Counted from the first letter of the stretch, positions 44,167 through 56,198 are shown. The stretch: 64,000 bases of DNA from Vibrio natriegens NBRC 15636 = ATCC 14048 = DSM 759 (GCF_035621455.1 NZ_CP141823.1:744001-808000); one strand, 5' to 3'. Translations and numbers: made by a program. Notes: generated by a model not told the origin, from the letters alone.

Positions 44167-45540
44167 TTATTGTCTGAACATCAAACTTACGTTTAACCCA
44201 CCTTGCGGACGGCTTTCTGCTTTAACGCTTCCTCCCATTATTCGCATCGATTCTTTGACAATCGCCAGCCCGAGACCATACCCACCGACGTTTTTATCTC
44301 TCGATGCATCAAGGCGTGTAAAAGGATTAAAGATTTCGGACAACTTGTTCTCTGCAATTCTGGGCCCATCATCAGATACCGACATAACGAGATAACGCTC
44401 GCCATTGACTTCTTTGTGGCTCAGAGCCACTTCTATCTGGGCACGTTCGCCTGCGTATTTGATTGCATTGCCAACAAGATTATTAAGACAACGCACCACC
44501 AATGTTTCTTCACAATATGCGCTCGGCTCAGTCGCAAGAGAAACAAATGACAAGCTTTGTTCTTGTTTAAGATCGATTTGGCAGCGCTCTACTTGTGGTG
44601 CCAAAAGCACTTCTAAATCATTACGTTTAGTCGTTTTATCGTAACGGGCATTCTCAAGACGGCTAAATTCTAAGATGCCGCTGATCAGGTGGTTTAGCTC
44701 TTTAGTCTCTTCTTCGAGCCTGGTAACCAGAGCCTGTTCATCTTCTCCCACGCGCTTGCGCAAGAGGTGTAGCACAAGATTTTGCCTGGCTAGTGGCGTT
44801 CTGAGCTCATGAGAAACATCACGAATCAAAAGACGTTGTTTTTCCGCTAGTGAGTGGATCTCTCTGGTCATGTGGTCAAAGTCCTCCGCGAGCTCATTAA
44901 ACTCTCGGGTGGTAGACTTTAATTCCTGCACAACACTGACGTCGAAATCCCCGTTAGAAAGCTTCTTACTCGCCTCTCTGAGACGAGCGAGTGGCTGCTG
45001 TAATTTGCGCGCCATTAAAAGTGAGAATAAAGACAAAATTACCGCGGCAATCACGACCTTGATGATAGAAAAATAAAGGATAAAGTCATTCGCAGGGTGC
45101 AAACGATGCGGGAGTTCAATCACTAAATTGTGTTCATTAACCAGAGGAATATTGATAAGGGGTTGATTAACTTTGTCTTCCAATTGAGAGTCAAGACTGC
45201 GTTTGAACTGAAGCTTAAACTCAAAGTGTGGATGCATTAAACGATGTGTGATGGGTTGGAGCTGCTCATTCAATACAAACAGGTAAAATTGCTGTGCGTT
45301 GGCCCAATCTGCCAATTCATCCATATCACCGTATTCAATCAGTTCATTTGCTTGGTGGGCAAGTTCTAGCATCTCTGATTTGACACTATCAGGGACTTTT
45401 AGCATGGCTTTGACCAAAGCTCGTTCGGTTAAGTCCTGAACAAGCAATATGCTGATGACTATTGCCGTCATGTAGCTAAACAGCTTAAACGCAAGGCTGT
45501 CTTTACGTTTTACTATGTAAGATGGGCAGACAATCTTCAT
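44167..45540 (-). CDS. Sensor histidine kinase of an iron-linked two-component system
   Basis: 457 residues. Two membrane helices (about 20-36 and 155-176) enclose a roughly 115-residue periplasmic sensor; a HAMP domain, a HisKA domain with His244 in RDVSHELRTPLAR, and an HATPase domain follow (N-box NNLVGNAIKYA; G2 box GGYGLGLAIVK). The G1 box reads DDGPRI instead of DxGPGI. It overlaps the regulator's stop codon by one base. CpxA/PeuS-like in layout. The signal is unknown. Confidence 0.88.
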   Translation of the reverse strand: MKIVCPSYIVKRKDSLAFKLFSYMTAIVISILLVQDLTERALVKAMLKVPDSVKSEMLELAHQANELIEYGDMDELADWANAQQFYLFVLNEQLQPITHRLMHPHFEFKLQFKRSLDSQLEDKVNQPLINIPLVNEHNLVIELPHRLHPANDFILYFSIIKVVIAAVILSLFSLLMARKLQQPLARLREASKKLSNGDFDVSVVQELKSTTREFNELAEDFDHMTREIHSLAEKQRLLIRDVSHELRTPLARQNLVLHLLRKRVGEDEQALVTRLEEETKELNHLISGILEFSRLENARYDKTTKRNDLEVLLAPQVERCQIDLKQEQSLSFVSLATEPSAYCEETLVVRCLNNLVGNAIKYAGERAQIEVALSHKEVNGERYLVMSVSDDGPRIAENKLSEIFNPFTRLDASRDKNVGGYGLGLAIVKESMRIMGGSVKAESRPQGGLNVSLMFRQ

Positions 45541-46205
45541 TACATGCTCACAGCTTCTAAATAGCTATAGCCTTTACCACGAAACGTTTTGATGTGCTGC
45601 TTTGAAAGACCCGCCTCAACCAGTTTCCGGCGGATGTTACTGATATGCATATCAAGATTACGATCAAACGGACTGAGCTCTTTTTGCAGAACTTCTGTTT
45701 GCAGCTCCGCTTTAGAGATCACTACTCCCTGATTTTTAACCAGATGGCTTAAAAGTTCAGCCTCAGTGCTGGTCAGCGGCAAGCTCGTTAGTTGATCACT
45801 TATATTCTGAACGGTATTACAAATGGTTTGTCGTTGGCGCTCCAAACCTACTCGACGAAGGATAGCTTTAATGCGCATCAGTAACTCTTCGACATTGAAT
45901 GGCTTACCGATATATTGGTCAGCTCCGGCTTGATAGCCATCAAGCATCGAGTTCTCATCATTCAAAGCCGTGAGCATAAGAATGGGAGTAGCGAATCTCT
46001 GACAAACACGACGCGCAACTTGCATTCCGTTTAAATTCGGCAACATAACATCGAGTAAAACCAAATCGACAGGTGTTTTTTCCATGTATTGCAGAGCACT
46101 CTCACCACAATGCACAGAAGATACGGTATACCCTTCGTCTTGTAACACTGCCGCTAAGAGTTCACACAGAGGAACGTCGTCATCAACGATTAAAACTCGA
46201 GACAT
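45540..46205 (-). CDS. OmpR/PhoB-family response regulator
   Basis: 221 residues. Receiver domain with acidic pocket DDD (residues 8-10), phosphoacceptor Asp52 in LVLLDVMLP and Lys in IGKPFN; winged-helix DNA-binding domain with SPFDRNLDMHISNIRRKLVEAG and TFRGKGYSYL. The ATG at 46205 is used; a TTG at 46223 only adds six residues inside a Fur-box-like site. It is co-transcribed with the kinase and probably activates the adjacent receptor gene. Confidence 0.9.
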   Translation of the reverse strand: MSRVLIVDDDVPLCELLAAVLQDEGYTVSSVHCGESALQYMEKTPVDLVLLDVMLPNLNGMQVARRVCQRFATPILMLTALNDENSMLDGYQAGADQYIGKPFNVEELLMRIKAILRRVGLERQRQTICNTVQNISDQLTSLPLTSTEAELLSHLVKNQGVVISKAELQTEVLQKELSPFDRNLDMHISNIRRKLVEAGLSKQHIKTFRGKGYSYLEAVSM

Positions 46206-46222
46206 ACCTAACCTATTATTCA

Positions 46223-46241
46223 AATAAAAATAGTTCTCATT
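46223..46241. promoter_or_regulatory. Fur-box-like site upstream of the response regulator
   Basis: On the minus strand AATGAGAACTATTTTTATT closely follows the Fur-type AATGATAATCATTTTCATT pattern, immediately upstream of the start codon. Confidence 0.55.
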
Positions 46242-46302
46242 ATATTCCTCACCTGTAAGTTAAACAACTGAGCAATAGAGGCTTATCTGTACCAAAAATA
46301 CG

Positions 46303-46326
46303 AAAGCCTGCTTTAAAGCAGGCTTT
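46303..46326. terminator. Terminator-like hairpin after the hydroxyacid dehydrogenase gene
   Basis: AAAGCCTGCTTT / AAAGCAGGCTTT perfect inverted repeat; the minus-strand T run is short. Confidence 0.65.
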
Positions 46327-46360
46327 GTGAAATTAAGCGAGGGTTTCCGTTTTAAACTCG

Positions 46361-47314
46361 CTAACACTCTAAACTGGTTGACGATGCAACGTTCTTTACG
46401 ATTGAACGTAAGTTCTCACTGATGGCTCTTAACGTTTTTAGCTCTTCACCACTAAATGGATGAGTAAGAACCGAGTCTGCGCCATTTTTACCCACAACCG
46501 TTGGCAAACTGAGTACGACTTTATTCACGCCATATTGCCCTTTTATCATCGTTCCGACAGGCAACACCGAGCGCTCGTTAATGATAACTGCCTGCACTAT
46601 CCGAAATACACTCGCGGCAATGCCGTGTACGGTATTGTTCTTGCGACGAAATATTTCATAGCCGGCTTGTTTCACCGCCTCCAACAGCTCATCCGCATCA
46701 ATTCGTTTGATATTGTGTGTATCACAGTAGTAATCCGCCGGTTGGCCTGCGATAGAAATTAAACTCTTCGGCGTAAAACAATGACTACCATGCTCGCCTA
46801 ATACGTAACCAAAGATATTCTTAGGATCGAGATCCACACGGTTGGCGACAATACTCATCAATCGGGCAGTATCTATAACACAGCCACTGCTGATCACCTT
46901 ATTCGCTTCAAACCCAGTATTAGCAACAATAAAATGGGTAACAATGTCACATGGGTTAGTGACAACAATAAGAATGGCATTTGGTGCCACACGCTCTATA
47001 TTACGTGCGATATCCACCCCAATCTTGGCGTTGATTTCTGCGATATCCAGACGAGTCTGCCCATGTTTGATTTGTGCGCCAGCAGTGATGATGACAATGT
47101 CAGCTTCTAATAAATCCAGATAGTCATTCGAAGGAATAATACGAGTGTTTTTAGAAAACGTTAACGCCGTTGTGTGACGGAAGTCGAACACTTCTCCTTC
47201 GGCTCTTTCCAGATTTTGATCTAATAAAACTAGCTCGCTGAAACTACCCATTGTGAGTAAGTAGTTACAAACACCAACACCAACCGCTCCAGCGCCAATG
47301 ACACCGATCTTCAT
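46361..47314 (-). CDS. L-lactate/L-2-hydroxyacid dehydrogenase family protein
   Basis: 317 residues. NAD-binding GAGAVGVGVCNYLL at the N-terminus, catalytic Arg in GQTRLDI, Asp and Arg in GCVIDTARL and His in LGEHGSHCF show an active LDH/MDH-fold enzyme. The specificity position, normally Gln (lactate) or Arg (malate), reads AGAQIKHG, placing Ile there, as in L-2-hydroxyisocaproate dehydrogenases. The true substrate is probably a bulkier 2-oxoacid rather than pyruvate. GGGAG precedes the start. It stands alone. Confidence 0.85.
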   Translation of the reverse strand: MKIGVIGAGAVGVGVCNYLLTMGSFSELVLLDQNLERAEGEVFDFRHTTALTFSKNTRIIPSNDYLDLLEADIVIITAGAQIKHGQTRLDIAEINAKIGVDIARNIERVAPNAILIVVTNPCDIVTHFIVANTGFEANKVISSGCVIDTARLMSIVANRVDLDPKNIFGYVLGEHGSHCFTPKSLISIAGQPADYYCDTHNIKRIDADELLEAVKQAGYEIFRRKNNTVHGIAASVFRIVQAVIINERSVLPVGTMIKGQYGVNKVVLSLPTVVGKNGADSVLTHPFSGEELKTLRAISENLRSIVKNVASSTSLEC

Positions 47315-47628
47315 TTTTCTCTCCCTGATAATTCTAAAAAATCACTGCAAAATACAGGATTCAAGTCCATCCAATCATCAAATTTTTCGACATGCATAAA
47401 GGCTTATGCTCAGCTCAACTCCGTGCGTTTCTGGGTATTGTTCTGCGCTTGCAAGATTAGTCGTTACTTTAAAAATGAGCTGCGATAGAGTAAAAGTCCA
47501 ACATATTTGTATTCCTGTGAATACCGCTGTAAATGAAGGTGTTGCATCGACCTCGCTTGATGCCCACTAAACCAAACCACTTAAAATCGATTAGTATCGG
47601 GTTCAACCCAAACGAGAAGAACGACAAC

Positions 47629-48339
47629 ATGGATACATTGTTAATTGGTCACCGAGGTGTGGCGGGGTCTTACCCAGAAAACACAAAGATAAGCGTTCTG
47701 GCTGCAATAAACCTTGATTTGAAATGGGTAGAAGTCGATGTTCAGCCGACGAAAGACAACATTTTGGTGGTATGCCATGACCACACGGTCAACCGCTGTA
47801 GTAACGGACAAGGGCGAATAGATGAACTGACTTTGGATGAACTCAAAAGCTTAGACTTTGGTAGCTGGTTTAGTGATGAGTTTAAGGGTGAAACCATCAT
47901 GACGTTGGAAGAGCTTCTTGAACTGGCCGCAGAGCACAACCTCAATTTAAACATCGAAGTTAAAGTTGATCGTCATCCCGCAGAGCCAGTTGCAAAGTTA
48001 TTAGCGAAAGTGCTTTCTGGTAGCCCTCTGCCCTCAGAGAGTATTTTACTTTCTAGTTTTAGTCATGATGTGATTAGAGCGCTCTTTGAGCACTGCAGAG
48101 GCTACCGTTTAGGTGTATTGAGTGAGTTTCTCACCAGAAAAGACCAATTGCTGCTTGAAGAAGTCAACGCTTACAGCTGTAACTTAAACATCAATTGGGT
48201 GCGCTCCCGTCAGATTAAAAAACTCCAACAACATGGCTATAAAGTGATGTGCTATACCGTCAACAACCCACATAAACTCAAACATCTGCCACCTCTAGAT
48301 GGCATCTTCAGTGATTACCCTACACGGTTTCTTCGGTAA
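47629..48339 (+). CDS. Glycerophosphodiester phosphodiesterase
   Basis: 236 residues, a minimal UgpQ-like TIM barrel: LIGHRGVAGSYPENT (catalytic His and metal Glu), WVEVDVQPTKDNILVVCHDHTVNRCSNG (Glu-x-Asp and His) and LNLNIEVK. It releases glycerol-3-phosphate from deacylated phospholipids in the cytosol. The domain begins four residues after the ATG at 47629, so an in-frame ATG at 47533 is less likely. The 315 bp between the previous start codon (47314) and this gene hold only divergent promoters as far as I can see. Confidence 0.88.
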   Translation: MDTLLIGHRGVAGSYPENTKISVLAAINLDLKWVEVDVQPTKDNILVVCHDHTVNRCSNGQGRIDELTLDELKSLDFGSWFSDEFKGETIMTLEELLELAAEHNLNLNIEVKVDRHPAEPVAKLLAKVLSGSPLPSESILLSSFSHDVIRALFEHCRGYRLGVLSEFLTRKDQLLLEEVNAYSCNLNINWVRSRQIKKLQQHGYKVMCYTVNNPHKLKHLPPLDGIFSDYPTRFLR

Positions 48340-48372
48340 AAGACTGTTTTAGATCATGAGGGGGATATACTG

Positions 48373-48855
48373 CTACCACTCAATGGTAATAGGTGTGCCC
48401 CTTCTAACCAATTGAATAAACTCATCCATCTCTTCGTTAGTAATCGCGATACACCCATTGGTCCAATCAAAACTTTGTATAAAGCTTGGATCTTGGGTTT
48501 CTCCATTTTTTAAGCCATGGATTTTAATGTTGCCACCAGGGTAGACACCGCGACGATGGGCCTCAAGCGTATCAATAGGATCGGGGTAGCTGATATGTAC
48601 GGAACGGTAAAAAGCCGAGTCATAGATCACGTAATCCAGAGTATAATCACCTTCTGGTGTGCGATTGTCTCCTTCTTCTTGTTTATGACCTTTGGGGTTA
48701 GCACCCAGCGCAATTCGATACTCCTTTATCACAGCGCCTTCTTCCATCAAGTACATTCGACGCTTCGACTTGTCGACTTTAACAAGATCGACAGCACCCT
48801 GCGCTTCGAACACGAACGCACAACATACAAGTAAAGAACACCATTTTACTGACAT
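48373..48855 (-). CDS. L,D-transpeptidase family protein (YkuD), exported
   Basis: 160 residues. Signal peptide (VKWCSLLVCCAFVFEAQG|A), then a YkuD domain with VDKSKRRMYLMEEG, the histidine in IKIHGLKNG and the catalytic cysteine in DWTNGCIAITNEEM (S/T-x-G-C type). Such enzymes make 3-3 peptidoglycan cross-links or attach/detach lipoprotein; small single-domain forms like this (ErfK/YafK-type) can also act as amidases. The ATG at 48855 gives a normal signal peptide; an upstream ATG at 48936 would add a second hydrophobic stretch. Confidence 0.85.
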   Translation of the reverse strand: MSVKWCSLLVCCAFVFEAQGAVDLVKVDKSKRRMYLMEEGAVIKEYRIALGANPKGHKQEEGDNRTPEGDYTLDYVIYDSAFYRSVHISYPDPIDTLEAHRRGVYPGGNIKIHGLKNGETQDPSFIQSFDWTNGCIAITNEEMDEFIQLVRRGTPITIEW

Positions 48856-49075
48856 CGCCAGAACGCCTAATAAATAAAGAAGCCAACAAGGAAAGAAGAG
48901 AAGGGATATGCTAGTCAGTTGATGATGACAAAGCAATCTGATTATAACGTGGGGACGTAAAAAACCTATGTTAATGGCATTTTGGTATGACAGAGCCCGT
49001 ATTGCAGATTTATCTATTCATTGTACCTAAGTTGCATTACGGTATTAGAGAACACAATGATTTCGAGAGAGAACC

Positions 49076-50071
49076 ATGATTAACATTGCTTTTTTTAGCG
49101 CCAAATCCTACGACGAAGCTTCTTTTAACAAAGTAAAAAATCAACAGGATTTAGAGTTTCATTATCACGATTTTCGGTTGACCACGAAGACGGCGAAAAT
49201 GGCTCACGGCTGCGAAGTCGTCTGTGCATTTGTTAACGATGATCTGTCAGAACCCGTTTTAAAACAGCTATCTCAGGGCGGGACTAAGCTTATAGCGATG
49301 CGTTGTGCGGGATTTGATAAGGTCGACCAACAAGCGGCTAAGAAGCTAGGCTTGCAAGTAGTACGTGTGCCCGCCTATTCACCTGAAGCGGTTGCCGAAC
49401 ATACGGTTGGTATGATGATGTGTCTAAACCGTCGACTACACAAAGCCTATCAGCGAACCCGGGATGCGAATTTCTCTCTGGAAGGTTTAGTTGGCTTCAA
49501 CTTTTTTGGTAAGACTGTCGGGGTAATAGGTACGGGGAAAATCGGCATTGCTGCGATGAGAATTTTTAAGGGATTAGGCATGGAAATTCTTTGCCATGAT
49601 CCTTACGAAAACCCACTGGCAATAGAGATGGGCGCACGTTACAGCTCTCTTGAAGATATATACGCCAATGCGGATATTATTACTTTGCATTGCCCGATGA
49701 GTAAAGAAAACTACCACCTCCTCAATGCTGACTCATTTTCGAAAATGAAAGATGGGGTGATGATCATTAATACGAGTCGTGGAGAGCTATTGGATTCTGT
49801 AGCAGCAATCGAAGCGCTAAAACAAGGCAGAATCGGCTCACTAGGCTTGGATGTGTACGACAATGAAAAAGAGTTGTTCTTCCAGGATAAATCAAACGAC
49901 ATTATCGTAGACGATGTTTTCCGCCGACTGTCGGCATGCCATAACGTGCTGTTCACGGGTCATCAAGCTTTCTTAACTCACGAAGCGCTCAACAACATCG
50001 CGTCGGTGACACTAAATAACGTAGAAGCCTTCTTCTCTGGGCAAGTTTCAGGCAATGAACTGATCAACTAA
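49076..50071 (+). CDS. ldhA: D-lactate dehydrogenase (2-hydroxyacid dehydrogenase family)
   Basis: 331 residues matching fermentative LdhA: RCAGFDKVDQQAAKKLGLQVVRVPAYSPEAVAEH, the NAD-binding VGVIGTGKIGIAAMRIFKGLGMEILCHDPY, catalytic Arg in INTSRGELLD, Glu near LDVYDNEKELFF, and His in LFTGHQAFLT. It reduces pyruvate to D-lactate with NADH. It is monocistronic with GAGAG before the ATG. Confidence 0.92.
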   Translation: MINIAFFSAKSYDEASFNKVKNQQDLEFHYHDFRLTTKTAKMAHGCEVVCAFVNDDLSEPVLKQLSQGGTKLIAMRCAGFDKVDQQAAKKLGLQVVRVPAYSPEAVAEHTVGMMMCLNRRLHKAYQRTRDANFSLEGLVGFNFFGKTVGVIGTGKIGIAAMRIFKGLGMEILCHDPYENPLAIEMGARYSSLEDIYANADIITLHCPMSKENYHLLNADSFSKMKDGVMIINTSRGELLDSVAAIEALKQGRIGSLGLDVYDNEKELFFQDKSNDIIVDDVFRRLSACHNVLFTGHQAFLTHEALNNIASVTLNNVEAFFSGQVSGNELIN

Positions 50072-50154
50072 ATAAGGAATCGAGGAGGATAGTAGAGCGT
50101 AGAATTTTAGCTATGCTATACTCCTCGGCCATTGAAAATTAGAGTCTAACTACC

Positions 50155-50511
50155 ATGAGCATTAAAACTGATATTCAAAAGCTGCATAACCGCGTAGATA
50201 ACTGCCAACGTAAGCTCGATGCAGCGCGTTCTCGTGGTGATCACGAAATGATTTCTAAGTTTACCGACGAAGTTGAGCAATTAACCAAAAAGCTAAATCA
50301 GCTTAAACACAAACAGAGTTATGAGCTTAACAAAGAGCGTAAGAGCTTGCTAGATATGCCATTTTCTCGTGAAATCACCAAAGCTGAGCAAGCGGACATT
50401 GGCAAACTAAAAAAACGCGTGCGCGGACTTGTGATCGTTCACCCTATGACCAAAATCGGTAAAGAGCTACGTTTGGATGTAATGACTGGCTTTGCACCAA
50501 AAGAGTTTTAA
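50155..50511 (+). CDS. yibL: YibL family ribosome-associated protein
   Basis: 118 residues, highly charged, with an N-terminal coiled coil (DIQKLHNRVDNCQRKLDAARSRGDHEMISKFTDEVEQLTKKLNQL, given here by its ends 4-50) and the C-terminal KRVRGLVIVHPMTKIGKELRLDVMTGFAPKEF. This matches E. coli YibL, which co-purifies with ribosomes and whose role is unclear. It ends at a terminator at 50539-50569. Confidence 0.88.
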   Translation: MSIKTDIQKLHNRVDNCQRKLDAARSRGDHEMISKFTDEVEQLTKKLNQLKHKQSYELNKERKSLLDMPFSREITKAEQADIGKLKKRVRGLVIVHPMTKIGKELRLDVMTGFAPKEF

Positions 50512-50538
50512 TTCGCGTTAGTGCAACGTTTATATTGA

Positions 50539-50569
50539 GCCTGAGTCCAAAAACTCGGGCTTTTTATTT
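50539..50569 (+). terminator. yibL terminator
   Basis: GCCTGAGT pairs with ACTCGGGC over six bases, followed by TTTTTATTTT. Confidence 0.88.
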
Positions 50570-50689
50570 TCTACCAATCGAATAGGTTAGTGGCCTAGTT
50601 CTTACTTAGGGAAAATGCTCGCTAATAAGAATGTAATTAGCACATGAAAGGAAAACCTCGCTATTTCTAACGAGGCTTTGCAATAGAGA

Positions 50690-51721
50690 TTAAGTCAATT
50701 GCTGAAGCTTATGTTCAACTAAAGGATCACCAGGAACCAATTGTTGAGCAACCTCTAGAAGCTGCACCGTATCTTGTGGATTGTCATGCTCATGCTTAAG
50801 CGCAATGTCTACCAGTGGCTGAATATCAATCTGCGCCTGATGCTCTTTCACATGCTCTTTCTTCTCATCAATTAACACATTATGAGCAGTACTCAGTAAG
50901 TTCAAACGATGTTGTGAGCTTGCGTTCGCCTTGTTTAGGCAATGGTAGTAATCCTCTTTTAAGCGCAGTGTTTTGGTTTGATGGCGAAACTGGGCAATGT
51001 CTATCTGTTGATGGCGGATAAAGTCAGCGGCCACTTGTTTGTAAAAACCAAATTTATTCATATACGTAGCATGAGTTCCATGTCCCATGCCGTAAACACG
51101 AAGATGCGTCAGCTCTGGATAGCGCTTAGCATGAAGTCGGTCAATATCATTCGTCGGGTCATAAATGATATAGCCTCTTGCATCTCCCAGATCCAGATCG
51201 TGGTAATCACCATCCCAATCAAACTGTTGCGCTATTTCAGTACTGGATCTGTTATCCCAAGGCACCAGTGCTTGGTTTTTGGTACTAACCGGATGAAACA
51301 GCAGAACTTGGTCGAGCTTAAGCAAATTGGCGAATGCCCCTATCGCGAAACCTCCCCGACTCAGTCCATAACCTAAACGGCACTCGAAAGGCGCCAGCAG
51401 CGTTGACAGTTGCTCAAGGAAGAAAATCAAGTTACGGCTGCGAAACCAATTACTTTTACCTAGATGCTGGAAAGAAATAATATTTACTTTTTGTTTTTGG
51501 GCTAGACGATAGCCCCAAGGCGCGAAATCGGGATGTAAGTCCTGTACTTGCAAGTTAGTACCTGCAGGAGAAAAGGTGAACAATAGTGGTTTGTTAAGAT
51601 CAACAAACTCATGCTTAACAAAGACATCATCAAGCAAGTCCTCCCCGGATATTGGTAGTCTGGTTTCCTGCTCTTTACGAGAAAGAGTCAGCCATTCCTC
51701 CAACCAGTACAGTAACTTCAT
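50690..51721 (-). CDS. Alpha/beta-hydrolase-like protein with C-terminal extension (paralogue 1)
   Basis: 343 residues, no signal peptide. A nucleophile elbow GYGLSRGGFA (Ser121), an Asp candidate in IIYDPTND (Asp183) and a His in YGMGHGTH (His209) make a full Ser-Asp-His triad in order, so an esterase or acyl hydrolase is likely, though I recognise no specific family. After TKTLRLKED (about residue 254) it has an extra, helical tail of 89 residues absent from its neighbour. GGAGG precedes the start. The adjacent upstream gene is a close paralogue. Confidence 0.72.
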   Translation of the reverse strand: MKLLYWLEEWLTLSRKEQETRLPISGEDLLDDVFVKHEFVDLNKPLLFTFSPAGTNLQVQDLHPDFAPWGYRLAQKQKVNIISFQHLGKSNWFRSRNLIFFLEQLSTLLAPFECRLGYGLSRGGFAIGAFANLLKLDQVLLFHPVSTKNQALVPWDNRSSTEIAQQFDWDGDYHDLDLGDARGYIIYDPTNDIDRLHAKRYPELTHLRVYGMGHGTHATYMNKFGFYKQVAADFIRHQQIDIAQFRHQTKTLRLKEDYYHCLNKANASSQHRLNLLSTAHNVLIDEKKEHVKEHQAQIDIQPLVDIALKHEHDNPQDTVQLLEVAQQLVPGDPLVEHKLQQLT

Positions 51722-51811
51722 TAATCCTCCATCTAAATTGCGCCTAGCAATTGTATTAAAAATTTAATTTTTAGTGCGTGATCATTCCCCCTATCGCAGG
51801 GGGCTCTGATA

Positions 51812-52585
51812 TCAGTCCTCTTTTAAAAACAAAGTCTTGGTTTGCTCATTAAATTGGGCAATATCTATCTGTTGATGGCGGATAAATTCTTCCGCCACTG
51901 AATTAAAAAATTCTAATTTATCCAATTGGTTGGATTGGGTTCCGTGCCCCATTCCAACAACTTTTAAGTGCGTGAGTTCCGGGTAACGTTCTGCATGCAG
52001 ACGATCGATGCAATTGGTAGGGTCATAAATAACGTAACCTTTGGCATCACCCAACTCTCGATCATGGTAGCCACTCTCCCAGTCAAACTGCTGCGCTAAA
52101 TCAGTGCTAGGTCTGTCATCCCATGGAACAATAGTCTTATTCTTCGTACTAACAGGATAAAACAGCAGGACATGGTCCAACTTTAGCAACTCTGAAAATG
52201 CACCAACAGCAAAGCCACCTCGGCTCTGACCATAACCCAAACGACACATAAAGGGCGCTAATAGCTCGGATAACTGCTCAAGAAAGAAAATCAAATTACG
52301 ACTTCGGAACCAATTACTTTTACCCAAATGCTGGAAAGCAATAATGTTCACTTCTTGCTGTTCTGCGAGCTGATAACCCCAAGGTTTAAAATTCGGGTTT
52401 AAATCCTGAACCTGAACATCAGTACCAGAAGGAGAAAAGGTAAACAGTAAAGGCTTATTCGGGTCGACTAACTCATACCTAACATACACATCGTCAAGTA
52501 AATCAAACCCGGAAATCGGTAGTTTAGACCGCTGTTCAATACGGGTATACGTTCGCCATTCATCTAACCAGTACAGTAACTTCAT
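51812..52585 (-). CDS. Alpha/beta-hydrolase-like protein (paralogue 2, no extension)
   Basis: 257 residues, about three-quarters identical by eye to the first 254 residues of the next gene: MKLLYWLDEWRTYTRIEQR, GYGQSRGGFAVGAF (Ser), YVIYDPTNCIDR (Asp) and VVGMGHGTQ (His). The stop codon follows directly after TKTLFLKED, exactly where the paralogue's helical tail begins. GGAGG is at the same distance before the ATG. A hairpin without a U tract (CCCCC-TGCGATA-GGGGG, near 51789-51806) lies between the two genes. Confidence 0.72.
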   Translation of the reverse strand: MKLLYWLDEWRTYTRIEQRSKLPISGFDLLDDVYVRYELVDPNKPLLFTFSPSGTDVQVQDLNPNFKPWGYQLAEQQEVNIIAFQHLGKSNWFRSRNLIFFLEQLSELLAPFMCRLGYGQSRGGFAVGAFSELLKLDHVLLFYPVSTKNKTIVPWDDRPSTDLAQQFDWESGYHDRELGDAKGYVIYDPTNCIDRLHAERYPELTHLKVVGMGHGTQSNQLDKLEFFNSVAEEFIRHQQIDIAQFNEQTKTLFLKED

Positions 52586-52847
52586 TCATCCTCCAAATAA
52601 GTAACACACTTTATCTCTCTGTTAAGTTTACCAAAATGCTATTAAGGACCCTATAAAGCACCGCTTCACAGAAATCTTACTAGCCAATGAAGAAACTATT
52701 GCACGGAAAAGAATCGACGCGAACTTAACTTGAAAGCAAATGTACAGAAAGAGGTTCGAGAAAGGTAAATTTTAGAAGAAGTACTTACTTGATAAGCAAG
52801 ACGTTACAGAACTTTTATTTGCAAGGCTGTTTAAAAACAACAGATAC

Positions 52848-52880
52848 AAAAAAACCGCTGTAAGAACAGCGGTTTTTTCT
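52848..52880 (-). terminator. rRNA operon terminator
   Basis: On the minus strand ACCGCTG-TTCTTA-CAGCGGT is followed by TTTTTTT, just after tRNA-Ser. Confidence 0.9.
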
Positions 52881-52886
52881 TAAAAG

Positions 52887-52977
52887 TGGCGGAGAGATAG
52901 GGATTTGAACCCTAGATACGCTATTAACGTATGCCGGTTTTCAAGACCGGTGCTTTCAACCACTCAGCCATCTCTCC
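52887..52977 (-). tRNA. tRNA-Ser (TGA anticodon), distal gene of the rRNA operon
   Basis: GGAGAGA pairs with TCTCTCC, anticodon stem CCGGT/ACCGG encloses TGA, a long class-II variable arm is present, T loop GGTTCAAATCC, CCA encoded. 91 nt. No terminator separates it from 5S 103 nt upstream, so it is probably cut from the rRNA precursor. Confidence 0.95.
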
Positions 52978-53079
52978 ACAAATTGTTACTAAAACTTAGT
53001 CTTATTTAATGATGCCAAATTTTAGTTTTGCTTTCAGATATACCTTCTATCAAAGGCTATACCTGAAAACGATATTTAA

Positions 53080-53199
53080 AGCCTGGCGATGTCCTACTCT
53101 CACATGGGGAAACCCCACACTACCATCGGCGCTATTTCGTTTCACTTCTGAGTTCGGAATGGAAGTCAGGTGGGTCCAAAACGCTATGGTCGCCAAGCA
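53080..53199 (-). rRNA. rrf: 5S ribosomal RNA
   Basis: 120 nt from TGCTTGGCGACCATAGCG to CATCGCCAGGCTT; the ends pair as expected and the loop sequences (CCGAACTCAGAAGTGAAACG) are universal bacterial 5S. Confidence 0.97.
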
Positions 53200-53308
53200 A
53201 ATTCTTACTCTCTATTTCTAGAGAAAACTTGGAAAGCTGTTTTTTAATTCTCGTTATTACACATTCAACGTTCTTACTTTGAGTCCATCAAAACCCCTTG
53301 GGTGTTGT

Positions 53309-56198
<2,890 letters not shown>

